Source: Edaphochlamys debaryana (taxonomy: Eukaryota; Chlorophyta; Chlorophyceae; Chlamydomonadales). Taken from it: a stretch of DNA of 64,000 nt. Each line of letters opens with the position of its first letter. Positions within the stretch are counted from its first letter, which is position 1. The position numbers were made by a program, and so were the translations under genes. The stretch lies in contig JAEHOE010000045.1 of NCBI GenBank assembly GCA_016858145.1, positions 496,001-560,000 on the forward strand, given 5' to 3'. This document shows positions 11,790 through 23,165 of this stretch, piece after piece. The notes below the pieces were generated by a model. It worked only from the letters and a program-made list of their open reading frames with translations. It did not search any database and had not been told where the DNA came from.

Positions 11790-14700
11790 ATGCAGAGTAC
11801 TGAGGTTAGCCTTGGCAAGTTCAAAACTGGCAGGAGCTGCTTGCGGCGCAGCTCGGTGTTGCATTCGGGCTTGGGTCCCGCTTGGCGGCACCAGCGAGCT
11901 GCGTCTACCCCCGCAAAGCTTGCAAAATGTAACTCGAGCAAGCCATTGGGAGACTGGTCGGCGCCGCTCGCGAGCTCTCAGCTCCCTCCGGCGCAGCCGG
12001 CAGTCCACCCGGGCTTGCTGACCGCCGAAATCAAGCGCTGCTGGCGTCTGGAGCACCTCGTGAACCTTTGCAGCACTCATCGCGATGAGCTGAACCACAT
12101 CCACGTCTGCGCGGCTCTGTCGCTGGTCGTCAAGCAGCAATTCTCCCGCACAGCCGCTGCTGAGACACTGCTGGACCAATTGACAAATCGCTTTGAGGCT
12201 GTCTTGGACCAGGCCTCAGCTCGCGAGGTGGCGACAGTGCTGTGGGCGCTGGCCAAGCTGGGCCGACCTCCGGCCCACGCCGTGCTGGCACGCCTGCCCG
12301 CCCTCGACGCAGACCGTGCCCTGCTCGCGGGCGCAGCTCCGCAGGCCCTTGCCAACATACTCTGGGCGCTGGGCACGTGGCGCTGCACGGGGCCGCAAGC
12401 CCTGCTGCCCGCGCTGCTTGACCGCTGCGCCGCCGCTGTGGGGTCCTTTGCGCCCCAGGACACGGCCAACGTGCTCTGGGCCCTGGGCCGGCTGCGGCAC
12501 CGGCCCACCCCCCCGGTGTGGTCTGCGCTTCTGGCCACGGCCGCGGCCCATGCCCCAGCCATGACGCCCCAGGGCCTGGCCAACTCCGTGTGGGCCTGCA
12601 GCCGCCTGGAGCTGGGCGCGTCGGTCTTCCTGCGCCCCGCCGCCGAGTCCTTCCGCCTGCAGCTGGCGGCCGCCTCCCCCACCGACCTCGCCCTCATGGC
12701 CACCTCCCTGGCCGCCCTGCGCTACCGCCGGCCCGACCTCATGCGCGCCATCGCTGAGCGCTGCTGCGGCCTGTCAGTGAACCCGCGCTCCAGCCGCAGC
12801 AGCGACGCCGCAGACGGGGCCGGCCCGGGGCCAGGCTCGCGCCTCTCCGCCTCCTCGGTGGCTCCTGGCCCCTCGGCTGGCGGCCGGCGGCCGAGCACCG
12901 CCGGTGCGTCCTCGCCGCCTGCCCCCTGTGCCTCCTGGAGCCGGCAGACGCGGCACCGGCTGCTGTGGGCGTTTGCGTCCCTGGGCTACCGCCACGAGGC
13001 CCTAGGGCCCCTGGTGGCGGCGCTGGTGGAGGACACGCGGCGCTGGGGCTGGGAGCCCGGGGGGGCCAGGAACGGCAGCGGGGCGGGAGCCAACGGCGCG
13101 GCTGCCAGCCCGCAGCAGGGGCGTGACGGGGACACAGCGGATGGCCCGGATGCAGGAAGAGGAAGGGACGCCGGCCCGCCCGTGGCGTGCCCCGCCTTCA
13201 TCTGGAGCATGGCCCGGCTGGGCTGCGGCCGGCTGCCGGGGCGCGAGCAGGCGGCGGTGATGGAGGCGGCGGAGGATGTGTGGTCGGCGCGCCACAGCGC
13301 CCCCTTCAGCCACCTGGCCATGGCCGCGTGGGGGCTGCAGCACCTGGGCCTGGGGCAACCCCGGCTCCTGCGCCTCGCCGCCACCCGCATGGCCGCGCTG
13401 CTGCAGTCCGCGGCCGGCACCGCCGCGGCACCTGCAGGGACTGCCGGGGGCGCGGAGGCGGCTGCGCCGGCCGGGCCCGGCGGCGGCAAGGCGCGGCGGC
13501 GGCTGTCCGGCGGGGACCTGGACGCTGCGGTGATGTTGCTGTGGGCGCTTGGCCGTGCGGGGATGGAGCACCCGGAGGCGCTGGAGGCCTTCTCGGCGGC
13601 CGCCCCGGCGCTGCTGCCCCGGCTGTCGCCCCGGCAGCTGCCCCTGGTGCTGTGCGCCTACGCGCAGCTGGGCCGGGCCGACCCAGAGGTCATGGCGGCG
13701 GCCGCGGAGCTGCTCCTGCGGCCGCCTCGGGGGCAGGCGGCGGCGGCGGCCGTGGGGAAGGGTGGCGGAGATGGGGATGGAGAAGGAGGCTGGGCAAGCG
13801 CTGCGGGCGGCTGGGCCCCGGAGCGGGCGGAGGAGGAGCACGAGGAGGCGGAGGAGGAGGCGCCGCTGCTGGGGGTGTGGGACGACGACGAGTCGCCAGA
13901 GGCGTGGCGGTCGGACGGCGAGGACGAGGCTGAGGAAGCGGAGGCGGAGGAAGAGGCGGAGGAGGGCTCGGCGCCTGCCCACGACGGTGTGTCCCCCAAT
14001 GACAGGCAGCTGCTGCTGTTCCGGCTGCCCCGCAACGGCCTGGCGCTGACGCTGTGGGCGCTGGCCTCGGCGGGGTTCGCCACGCCGCAGCTCATGCGCC
14101 CGGCCGCCCGGGCCCTGGGGCGCTTCTTCCCGCCCCTGCCCGCCGCCGCCCTGACTGCCGCCACCTCCGGCACCGACCCCTCCGCCAGCCTCGCACCTGA
14201 CAGCGCCGCTGCCCCGCCCGAGCTGAACGTGGCGGCCGCAGGAGCCCGCACCACACCGCGGGCGCCGTCCCGCTGGGCCGCGCTGCTGCTCTGGGCCTTC
14301 GCCGCCGCCGACTGCTACAGCCCGGATCTGTACGACACGCTGCTGTCGTACACGGTGGCGGGCGTGTCGCGGCTGGGGCCGGGCCGCACGGCGGTGGTGC
14401 TGTGGGCCCTGGCGCTGGCGGGGCACCACCGGCGCGAGGCGCTGGAGGCGCTGTGCGCGGAGCTGCAGGCGGGCATGGTCAGCCTGCCGCCGGCCAGCTT
14501 CACACAGGTGGGCTGCAGCGCGGCGTGCCACTGAGGGGGCCTTGTTTTGTGAGTAGTCAGGACCTCTCTGCCGTAGCCATGCCCCGCGTTGTGAGGCCAA
14601 CGGTGACCTCGCCTCACCTCACCGTCTTGCCGCCACCCGTTTCCGCAGGGCAACTGGGCGGTCGCGCACCTGACGGCGGGCCTGTGCCTGTCCTGGCGGG

Positions 14701-15924
14701 GCCCGAGCGGGCCCGACCTGGCCCTGCTGGCGCCCTCGCTCTCCACCCACCAGGCGGCCGTCAGCCTCTGGGCTCTGGCCACTCAGCAGCTGGTGGCGGC
14801 AGCCCACCAGCCCGCGCACTTCGTGGCCGCGGCGGACCGCCTGCTGGTGCGCATCGTCGAGTCCTCACACGAGGCCACCGTGCCAACACCTGACTCCCCA
14901 CAGGCAGGGGCAGGGGCAGGGGCAGGCCCGGGGGCTCTGGAGCCGGGGGTGGCGCTCATCGTGGCCGAGGCCCTGGCGCTGCTGCTGGCGGCCCCGGAGC
15001 CGGGGGTGCGGGCGTGGGCGGAAGCGCAGCTGGTGGAGGGCCCCTCCCCTGGGGCTGTCGCTTCGGAGCCCCACGCCGCCCCTCGCTCTCAACTCCAGAA
15101 GGCCCAGCGCATGGCAGCGGCAGCGGGCAGCGGCGCTGGGGGCAGCCCCGCACCCCAGGTCGCCCCGCGAGTGGCAGGGCCGGGCTTGCTGGTGGCGTCT
15201 GGCCTGGCGGCGCCGCTGCGGGCCGCCTGGCAGCGCGCGCAGCGGCGGCGGCACCCCGAGCAGACGGCGCTGGCGGCGGCTGCGCGCTCGCTGGGCTTTT
15301 CTCCCCGGCTGCTGCGCACTCACGGTGCCTTTCCGCTGGCGCTGCCTGCGGCCGTGGAGCTTCCGGACGCCGCGCCCCGCCCCGCCGTGCTGCTGCTGGC
15401 GGACCGGGCGGACTTCGCCTCCAACGAGGCGGGGCAGCCCCTGGGGCCGCTGTTCAACACGGTGGAGCTGCTGCGGGTGGGAGGGGCGGGCTGGGCCGGG
15501 GCTGAGGGGTCCGGAGCAGGGGCCCGGGGCAGGGGGCTGGAGCTGTCGAGGCCCTGCGTGGCAAGGGGCACTCCCGAAGTGGGTGGGGACGGGGAGCCTT
15601 CACCGCGGGGGTGTTGAGCTGTTGGAGTGCTGGCCTGGGCCCCCCTGCCGATGTGCTCTTGCTCCCTGCTGACCTGCGTGCCCGACCCTCGCTCCCTGCT
15701 CTGGCCCGCAGGAGCGCGGCTGGCTGGTGGCGGTGGTGGTGGCGGAGAGGTTCGCCGCCATGCGGCCGCCGGCGCGGAGGGCGCGGTTCGTGCGGCAGCT
15801 GCTGGCGGAGGCGGGCGTGGCGGGGCCCGGCGGGGGGAGGGGGGGCAGCGGGCAGGCGGCCCAGCGGTCGGCTGGCTCGGCGGCAGATGGCAGCAGGGTG
15901 GACGCACATGGCAGGGCTCGGTGA
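11790..15924 (+). CDS. OPR-like / RAP-domain organelle RNA-binding factor
   Basis: Three exons join with phase-0 junctions: 11790..14507, 14649..15476 and 15712..15924 (1252 residues). The N-terminus is basic and Ser/Ala-rich, like a plastid or mitochondrial transit peptide. An N-terminal conserved patch (RCWRLEHLVNLCSTHRDELN, about 80-105) is typical of algal OPR proteins. Degenerate helical repeats of about 38 residues follow, with cores such as EVATVLWALAKLG, QALANILWALGTW, DTANVLWALGRL, GLANSVWACSRL, AVMLLWALGRAG, LALTLWALASAG and AVVLWALALAG. An acidic insert (residues 675-735) interrupts the array. The C-terminus is a RAP domain split by intron 2: GPLFNTVELLR then ERGWLVAVVVAERFAAM and RARFVRQLLAEAG. 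Family members stabilise, splice or activate translation of specific organelle mRNAs. The target cannot be read from sequence. Confidence 0.85.
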
Positions 15925-15980
15925 CAGGTTGACAGCCGCACGGGTGATGTCACACAGGGGCAGAGGCTGGCGGTAGGGCG

Positions 15981-16048
15981 TAAATCAAGCGGTGCTGGCG
16001 TCCGGAGCATCTCATGAATCTTTGCAGAACTCATCACCATGAGCTCAA
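15981..16048 (+). pseudogene. Fragment of an OPR/RAP gene N-terminal domain
   Basis: These 68 bases match 12027-12094 of the upstream OPR/RAP gene at 58 of 68 positions, in the same orientation and without indels. The first codon equivalent is TAA, and a second TAA follows the LN of the conserved HELN motif. It therefore keeps the frame but cannot be an exon of a normal protein. It lies 56 bp past the stop of the intact gene and looks like the relic of a second, related gene copy. Confidence 0.6.
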
Positions 16049-18677
16049 TGCTTTCTAAGGCTGGGCAAAGACGTGGCTGGGCTGCCGAAGACGGCCAAGC
16101 GCAGCGAAGCCGGGTTGTTGCTAGTGCTGGGGTAGTCAGACATTGTACGGAGCGGCCGGCCCACACCCGTAAGCCCCAGCCCTGTGCACAGTGCACAGCG
16201 CACGTCGTAATGCCCAGCCCTTCAAATAATGTTCCCCAGTTCGTTTGTGCTTCCTGCGTCCGGCCCGACCCCAGGAGCCCAGGTGCAGTAGCAGCAGCGG
16301 GGAGCGTCTTCGCAGGACAGGGATGAGCACGGAAATGCAGCTGGGAGGTCTCCCCCTCGCCACATACTTGACGGCACCTCATGGGCACGCAAGACCCGCC
16401 CGCACCTTCACACGCCAAAGGTGGCTGGCGGAAGTCTCCTGTCAGCCAGCAGCGGGCAGCAGCCTACACCTCAAACGCACTTATGGTCAGGCTGTTCAAC
16501 TCCTCACGAACAGTCTCACCCTGGCAGGATTGCCTGCACTTGCGAAGCCGAGCCCGCTACATGATCTGAGACCTGTCTCAGGCTTGGCACGCGCACTTGG
16601 CTGCGGGGTAAACGCCAGGGCCCCCTCGCTTGCAAGACACATCAGCGGACGGCAAGCACGCTACCCAGAACCCTCGTGGGCGGGCCAGTCCAGTCCGTGA
16701 CTCATGATGAATAGCCAAAAGTCTTCTGTGAGCTACCAGTGGCCTTAACCTTTGATAACGGTCTCGTGTCCCAACAATCAGCCTTGGGACATCTACAACA
16801 GCGGCAAGCACAGTATTGGGCCGCTTTGATCAGGGGTCAGTGCCAGGGGTCAGTTACCAGCGGCCTTCATCCCGAGCGCATGTGTCAGGCTCTGCGAACC
16901 AACATCTACGGCCTCATCACTCATCCTGACAAGCGGGGCGCTCCCACGGGGCGGAAAACGAGGGCTGAGCGCCCCACCCAGTCTGAGACACGCGGCATCG
17001 GCTGCTGGTTGCATTGGCCCCACCCGATCCGATACGCGACCAATCATGGGCGCACCCCTCGGCACAGACTTAGCTCCCCCGTCTTATCTACGTTGGCACC
17101 GTTCTGCCACCTCCTAGCCACCGCTACCCGCCACCACCCCCAGCGCCACCAGCCGCACGCCGACGCACGCCGACACGGCGCAATACTCGGGGGCCCCTCC
17201 CCGGGGGGCAGCTCAGCCTGAAAACATCTAAAACGGGCGAAAAGAGGATTGGCGACACTGAGCTCGCTCCAATCCCGCTACTTGTTGGGCGGGGCCTCCT
17301 GCGGCTGGGGCGGGGCAGCCCCTGCTTGCTCCTGGCGTTGTCGTGCGAGGGAAGCACTCTGCGGAGGGAGAAGGCAGGCTCCACGTCAACTCCACCAACT
17401 CTTCGCCAGCATAACCCGTCCGCGTGGATTGCCACGCGGAGGATTCCCGGAGGCGATTCAGCCGCGTGGGGCCCCCGCCCTCGCCCCGCCGCACCCTACA
17501 GCCACCCGTCGAGAGCTCAGGCTGTGGATTGAACAAGCCATTCCCATGGTCCCGGCCACCCACCCTCAGAGGGACGCCAAATATCCAGTACCCCGATACG
17601 ATGCCCAGCCTGCGGCGGGTGGTGGGGCAGGCGGACGGCGCATGCGTCATGGTCCCCGCACTCTGTCAGCGCAGAGTCCCCCAGCCTGCCCGGCTCGTTG
17701 ACGCAACAAGGTGGGCGCTGGACAGGGGGCGCTGGTCAAGGGCACGGCATGGAACGGCGCCGCAGTACAGATTGTACCGCCCGCCGAATGCGGCGGGGCG
17801 GTGGGGCTCACCCGATGGCAAACACCATTTCACCTGCGGTCAGGGGCCCATGGCAGCAGTGCACGTTGGTTGCCCCGGGACGCTGTGGACAGCTTCACTG
17901 TGGCGGAGGCTAGCGCACGTTCAGGTCGGTGGCTGTCGGTCCCTTCTGTTGCTTGGCCACTGCTGGCCTCTAGTCGGTCTTTACCCCCGTCGGCAAGACC
18001 TGTCCGACCTGTCGACCAAGACCTGTCCGTGTGTGCGGCCGGGTCCTTCACGCTTTCTGCTGCCCCGCCGCACGCTCAGGTGCACAGCAAGTCCCCGGCA
18101 GTCCCCGGCACTGCCTCTTCACCCCCACCCCCGCCCCCACGGACCTCTCCGAACGAACGCCATAGCTTCTCAGGGAGGAGCTTACGGGGCGCTGCTCTCT
18201 CCCTCCCGCCAAGCCTTCTGGTTGGCCCAGCGACTGTACCCAGCGCCGGGTCAGGCGGGACTCTCGTCAGAGCAGGGATACGGAGCAGGCGGAGCCGTTT
18301 GCCGGTTGTCCACAGGTGTATGCGATGACAGAGTGCTCTGGGCGACCCCTCGACGGGCGATGTGTTGATGGGGCGTTGTGGGGAGGTGCGGTGGGCGGGC
18401 AGAACAAGGTAACCTGTGGTTGTAAGGCAAAGTGCGTAGTAACTAGAGTGGGACAGTGCTGGGGCAGCGCGATGAAGGAAGGCCGAAATATCGGGCGAGT
18501 GGCCCGAAACCTGCAGCCCAATTCGCCTTGCCCAACCTCATAGTCATATTTCAGCGAGCCCTGACATTTATAGCGTGTCTTGTCCTGCTTTGAACAGTCC
18601 CCACCGCGACTTGCATCGTTTTTGCCCTCCGTCGTGGGCTTTCGCCTCTGTGCCTGCGAGCTCATAAAGTAGACAAG
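16049..18677. other. Stretch without recognisable gene
   Basis: Apart from the OPR fragment at its left edge, 2.6 kb holds only overlapping open frames in several phases, as expected by chance in GC-rich DNA. The longest (17424-18368, +) has a biased composition and no motif I recognise. The part next to 18678 must include the promoter of the DUF1995 gene. Confidence 0.4.
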
Positions 18678-21219
18678 ATGCTGCAGACGCGGCAAGCTGG
18701 ATCTGGCGTGCGTGGATGCGCCCGGCGCCCGGCTGGTGGTCGGAGGCTGGTCGTCTCGGCGCGCGCCAGCACCAGCGAGTCGGCGGAAGTCAGGTTTGTG
18801 ATGCGCCTCTATCCGCTCGTGTGCGAAGGCGCGCAGGAGAGTTGCGGACCACACGAGCATGGTCCGTCTGGTCGCGCAGGGCACAGACAAATCGGATCGT
18901 TCCCCTCCCCGAGGGCCCAGCGCAACAAGTTCAGCAGGCGGTGCAGGCCATCGAGGCCGCCTGGCGCGACGGCGTGAAGCGGCAACGGTTGGAGCTGCTG
19001 CTCCCGCTGATTGGCGCCACGGACCTCGACGACTGGTGGGTATGTCGCCTGGCCAGCGGCGATGCACCGCTCCTGACGTCGTCGCACGCAATGCAGGCCT
19101 GGTGGCATCCGTCAGCAGTTCAAGGCCGCTCAGCCCATGGTTGAGTCCATCCTGCGGTCCGTCAAGCAAATCGAGGGGCTGCAGGGCCCCCTGGCGGCCA
19201 ATATCTGGGACCAGGGCGACGCCGTGGGCGCGTGGACGGGCAAGGAGCTGGCCTGCGTGCTGTTCCCCACGGCCGCGACGCTAGACAAGGTGCGCGGCCT
19301 TGAGTGCCTGGCGTCTGTGTGGCTGTGGGCAGAAAGGGCCCGTGGCGCCCCGTTGTGCTCGAGCTTGGTGCTCAGGCAGCTACTCTGGGCCGCGCACCTC
19401 ATAGCACGATGAGATCAGCCCAGTAAACCCGTCGTAAGGAGACTACTGAAGAGCAAGCCGGCGTATGAACACCAGGCAATTCCCCAGCTTTGGTTGGGTG
19501 GGCAACGAGCTGGAGGGAAGTCTGGGTCGTCTGGGCTTACAGGCGGAGCTCACAGTGCTGGCAACCTCAGCAATCGGAAGCTGCCGCGTGGGTCGTTCCC
19601 GCATAGTTCTAGACCCCATACCAGCCCGAGTGTCCCATAGCGTAATGCAGTGGCGTGCGGGTGCATCGGCCGGGTTGCGGTAGCCGGTCTAGCGGGTCCA
19701 CTTCGGCCCTTGGGCAGGGGCTTACGGCTAGGGGTCCCAGGCAGGGCTCCCAGGCAGGTGGGCTCCACAGCGTGAGACCGGTGGCAGCCACCTGAGTGCT
19801 TCCGCCGGGTGGCGGTGGCAGGGCGCGGACTACGCGGGAAGGGCGAGGGCGGACGAAAGCAGACGCGAGCTTGGTGGCAGAACCTCCCATCAAGTCCCTC
19901 GGGGGCGCATGCTTGCTTCCCCACCCGAGTCCAAGTCCACGGCAACTGAGGCAACGGACAGCCGTCCTGCCTGTCTGCGTGCTGACCCTGATTGTATAGT
20001 TTCTAGCCCGATAAAGCGGAAAGAGCAAGACCCAGGCTGCGCGTCCTGCCTGTCTGTGTGTGCCTTCCTTCACCCACCTTTCCCTCGTTACACTCCGATC
20101 ACCCAGCCCCTGAACCGACTGCTGATCCCCGCCTGCCGCAGCTCACCAAGCTTTGCAACGGGCCCGACGCGCCGGGGCTGGTCATCATCGTCAACCCGCA
20201 GTGGGAGACGCGTGGCAACCTGATGTCAGACTTCGGGTTCGGGCAGCGCAAGGTGGATGCGGAGCGGTTCATCGAGGGCTTCGAGTATTCGTACTGCCTC
20301 AAGCAGCTGCGCGTGTACGGCGACACGATACGGTGGGGCCGCATGGGGACGCGTAGCGGCCGTGGGCTGCATGCTAGCGGGGGCTGCTTGCTAGCCGGGG
20401 CTGCATGCTAGCCAGGGCTCTGCTCTACCGTTGTCAGTGAACGACCGAGCCTGCATTGGGCTGTACCCTCTACCAGCTCCAAATTCTCTGCCCAGCTGCC
20501 GCCTATCATCCACCACTTTCTTTCCACGCGCCTCTGCCAACTCCCTCTCCCCGCTCCGCCCCTGTGCAGGACGCTCAAGGCCCACCCCAACCGCTGGCAG
20601 GTGCACGTGGCGGGGCGCAAGGTCGCGCCGGACTGCATCGCCACGCGGGATGAGCAGCCCACGTACCAGGAGATTGAGGCGCTCCTGAGGGACCGCCCCG
20701 ACTCCATGATGAACAAGGTGGGGGCGTCCCGGAGGCGGGGCGGGGGCAGGAGACAGCAGAACGAGGGTACATGAGCCGGAGCGGGGACGGGAAGGTTGTG
20801 GCTGGTTAAGGGAGCTGGGCCCAGCGGGTAGACTTGCTCAGAGCTGGGCTGGAGCCCTGGGTAGCGGCAGACAGGTAGGCAAGTGCATGATGGTCCGCAT
20901 GGTAGGGGCTGGGACAACCGACGAGCCCGGCGGGTAGATGAGACCTGGGGCGGCCAACCGCTCCATCAGTCTTACAGACTGTGGCACAGCATGGCTCAAG
21001 AGCGATGTGGGGCCGTCCCATACTCGCAGGAATTTGCAAGCAGGAGAAGGCATCATCGTTCAACCCGACAGCTTTCCTTCCTGGCGCTGGCAATATCTTG
21101 ACCGCGAGCACCGGCTGACATGCACCCTGTGCTCCCTCACCCCCGCTCCGCAGTCTATCTTCGACCGCATCCGCACCGAGTTCACGTTCAACCAGGACTC
21201 GCTCAAGCAGCAGCCATGA
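18678..21219 (+). CDS. DUF1995-domain chloroplast protein (LPA3-like)
   Basis: Six exons join in phase: 18678..18793, 18880..19035, 19097..19289, 20142..20332, 20570..20717 and 21154..21219 (289 residues). The first 36 residues are Arg/Ser/Ala-rich and end in VSARAST, like a plastid transit peptide. The rest is DUF1995: QQAVQAIEAAWRDGVKRQRLELLLPL, TDLDDWPGGIRQQFKA, PMVESILRSVKQIEG, then LVIIVNPQWETRGNLMSDFG, IEGFEYSYCLKQLRVYG, RWQVHVAGR and a short C-terminal tail. Plant relatives include LOW PSII ACCUMULATION 3, an assembly-related plastid protein, and a domain attached to a plastid adenylate kinase. No kinase part is present here. Intron 3 is unusually long (852 bp). Confidence 0.85.
20363..20413. 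repeat. Three 17-bp tandem copies in an intron
   Basis: Three adjacent units close to GGGGCTGCATGCTAGCC start at 20363, 20380 and 20397, with one to two mismatches between copies. They lie just inside intron 4 of the DUF1995 gene. Confidence 0.8.
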
Positions 21220-23165
21220 GCCACAGGCGCAGCAGGGGGTGGTATCCAGTGCCCACGCAACCCCAGTGGGCGGGGGACTCGTTAGGTAGGAGCAAGCATG
21301 GGTTTTGACGCAGTGAGGAACAAGTCATGCTCTCGATGGACTCACCCGCCGGCGTGAAGCGATGAGGGCGGCCAGTCGGACGGATTGCAGGCAGGTGCTC
21401 CGAGTGCAGCGGAAATCGAAGAGTCATATGTAGAAGTGGGTCTGCAGAGTGCTGAGACGGAGTGCAGCAGGCTAATTGCGGTCAGGGTTGGAAAGGAACT
21501 CGGGAGGGTGCGGAGTTCAGCCGCCGAGAGGCGTGGCATGAAGAACGAGAGCGTGTGATCGGCAAGGGCTACAAGCGGAACGGGGGGTGCAGGTAGAGCT
21601 AGAAATGGTATTGGCTCTTGAGACGTTCGTACAAATGAGGCAAGGCTGCTGAGAGCAGACCCCGTACTCGACTACGCTTCGTTTGTGTCTACGTCTCTGT
21701 GCTCGGCCTGCGCGTCCGCCAAGCTACGCCTCAGCTCTTGACCCTCTAGATTGGCAGCTCGGCCCGCCCAAACTACCGGTTTGTGGCCTATCCCATGCCC
21801 CCTCGTCTGTTCAGAGCGGAGAACCGTGTACACCACTTCAGACCTTACAGCGCTACGCGCCGGGGGCTCAGCCCAAAAACGCCAACGGGGCAAGCTTCCT
21901 GCGCATGCGGTCAGAGCACAACTGCGCTAGCTGGGCTACTGGTGTTGGTCATGGGCCAAAGGACACGGGAGAAGGGTGGGAGGAGGGTAAGCGGGGCTGC
22001 TGGTCAGGGGCCTCGCTGCAGTCGCTGGACCCCGGTAGGCAAGTTTGCCATGCACCGAAGCTCATCTGTAACTTGGAAAGCCCTTTCCCTTTTCTCGGAC
22101 CTTGCACCCGCCTTTAACTTGCTCTTGCGCCATCCAATGATCCCTTCTCCGCCTGCCTACTGGCTTGCTGGCCTGCCCCGCCGTATCCCTCCCTCCCTGC
22201 TTCTTAAGGCCGTGCCCGCGCGCACTTACTTGCCTTGCACTCCCTGCTTTTAATCCCTGCCCCTTCCCTTCGCGTTGCGCATAGCCTAGTCGCGTTGAGC
22301 TGCACCCCGTCGTCCCCCTGTTGTCATCCTCGGCGAACACAGTCCCCTCCTGCCCACAAAAGCAATGTTCGCTTCGCTGTCCTTCTCGCATCCCTGCCCT
22401 TAAGCGGTGGGCTGTGTGACGCTGCGCCGCCAGATCATGTTGTCCGCTACAACTGCTTCGACTTGGGGCAAGGGTCAGCAAGCTCCTGACAACATCCGCC
22501 TTACATCCGGGATCCGGCGCCAGGCTTTCGGTCCGTGACCGAAACCCGTAACTCCGCCCCTGCATTCCACCGGCGCCAAACATTTGGCCACAACTGCTTC
22601 CGTTGCAGCCATCGGCTTCAACCAAGATAGGTTCTTGGTACATGTAGGTTTGCAGCCAGTCAGCGCTGGCGGTGGGAATAGGGTCCCATCACAAGGGAAT
22701 CACTTCACTAATGAGCCCCCAAACGTGCATAAGCACGGCGGCCCCCTTCATCCAGCAGCATCCCAACTGAAGCTGAAGCCGCACAGCGGCTCACAAACGT
22801 TAAATTCGCTCATTCTCTCAGATCGCTGTTGTGGTCCCCCCACTCCTCGCCGCTCAAACCCTTCGCTCCTCGAACACCACCACCTCGAACGGAGAACGTC
22901 TGTCTACACAAAACCCGAGCCTGTCTCTACCTGCTGAGTTGGACACCCGTGCGGCCGTCTGGGCCAGTCGCTCCATACACCTATATTGATCGAGTACATG
23001 TCAGCCTACCTAGCGGGACATCGGGGTCATATTAGGGGTCCAATTCCTCCGTGTCGGTCCACGCGGTCTCGGGACGCATGTTCCGGCACATGTCTACAGT
23101 CAAGCGCTAGACCTCAGCCCCGCGGGCTGGTGGCCAACGCGCAAGCGTCAAGCGTCTTGCGCGGG
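21220..23165. other. Intergenic stretch with an old dispersed repeat
   Basis: No open frame here resembles a known protein. The right part (about 22525-22770) is a diverged copy of 25848-26035. A TGTAA motif near 22066 is a possible but distant polyadenylation signal for the DUF1995 gene. Confidence 0.4.
22525..22770 (+). repeat. Diverged dispersed repeat, copy A
   Basis: It shares an ordered series of blocks with 25848-26035 in the same orientation: GCTTTCGGTCCGTG, CCGTT.(C)CGGCATC-like, TGGGAATNGGGTCCCAT, CACA(A)GGAA and a final CAGCAGCATCC, with indels between the blocks. Boundaries are approximate. Confidence 0.55.

Noticed and set aside
13002..14600. 532-codon minus-strand frame opposite the OPR/RAP gene
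   Set aside because: Antisense shadow: Arg/Gln/Gly-rich, no motif, while the plus strand shows regular OPR repeats.
17424..18368. 314-codon plus-strand open frame in the 16-18.7 kb gap
   Set aside because: Composition is Arg/Pro/Gly/Trp-biased without hydrophobic periodicity or motif, other frames are equally open, and no splice-compatible neighbours extend it. Treated as chance in GC-rich DNA.
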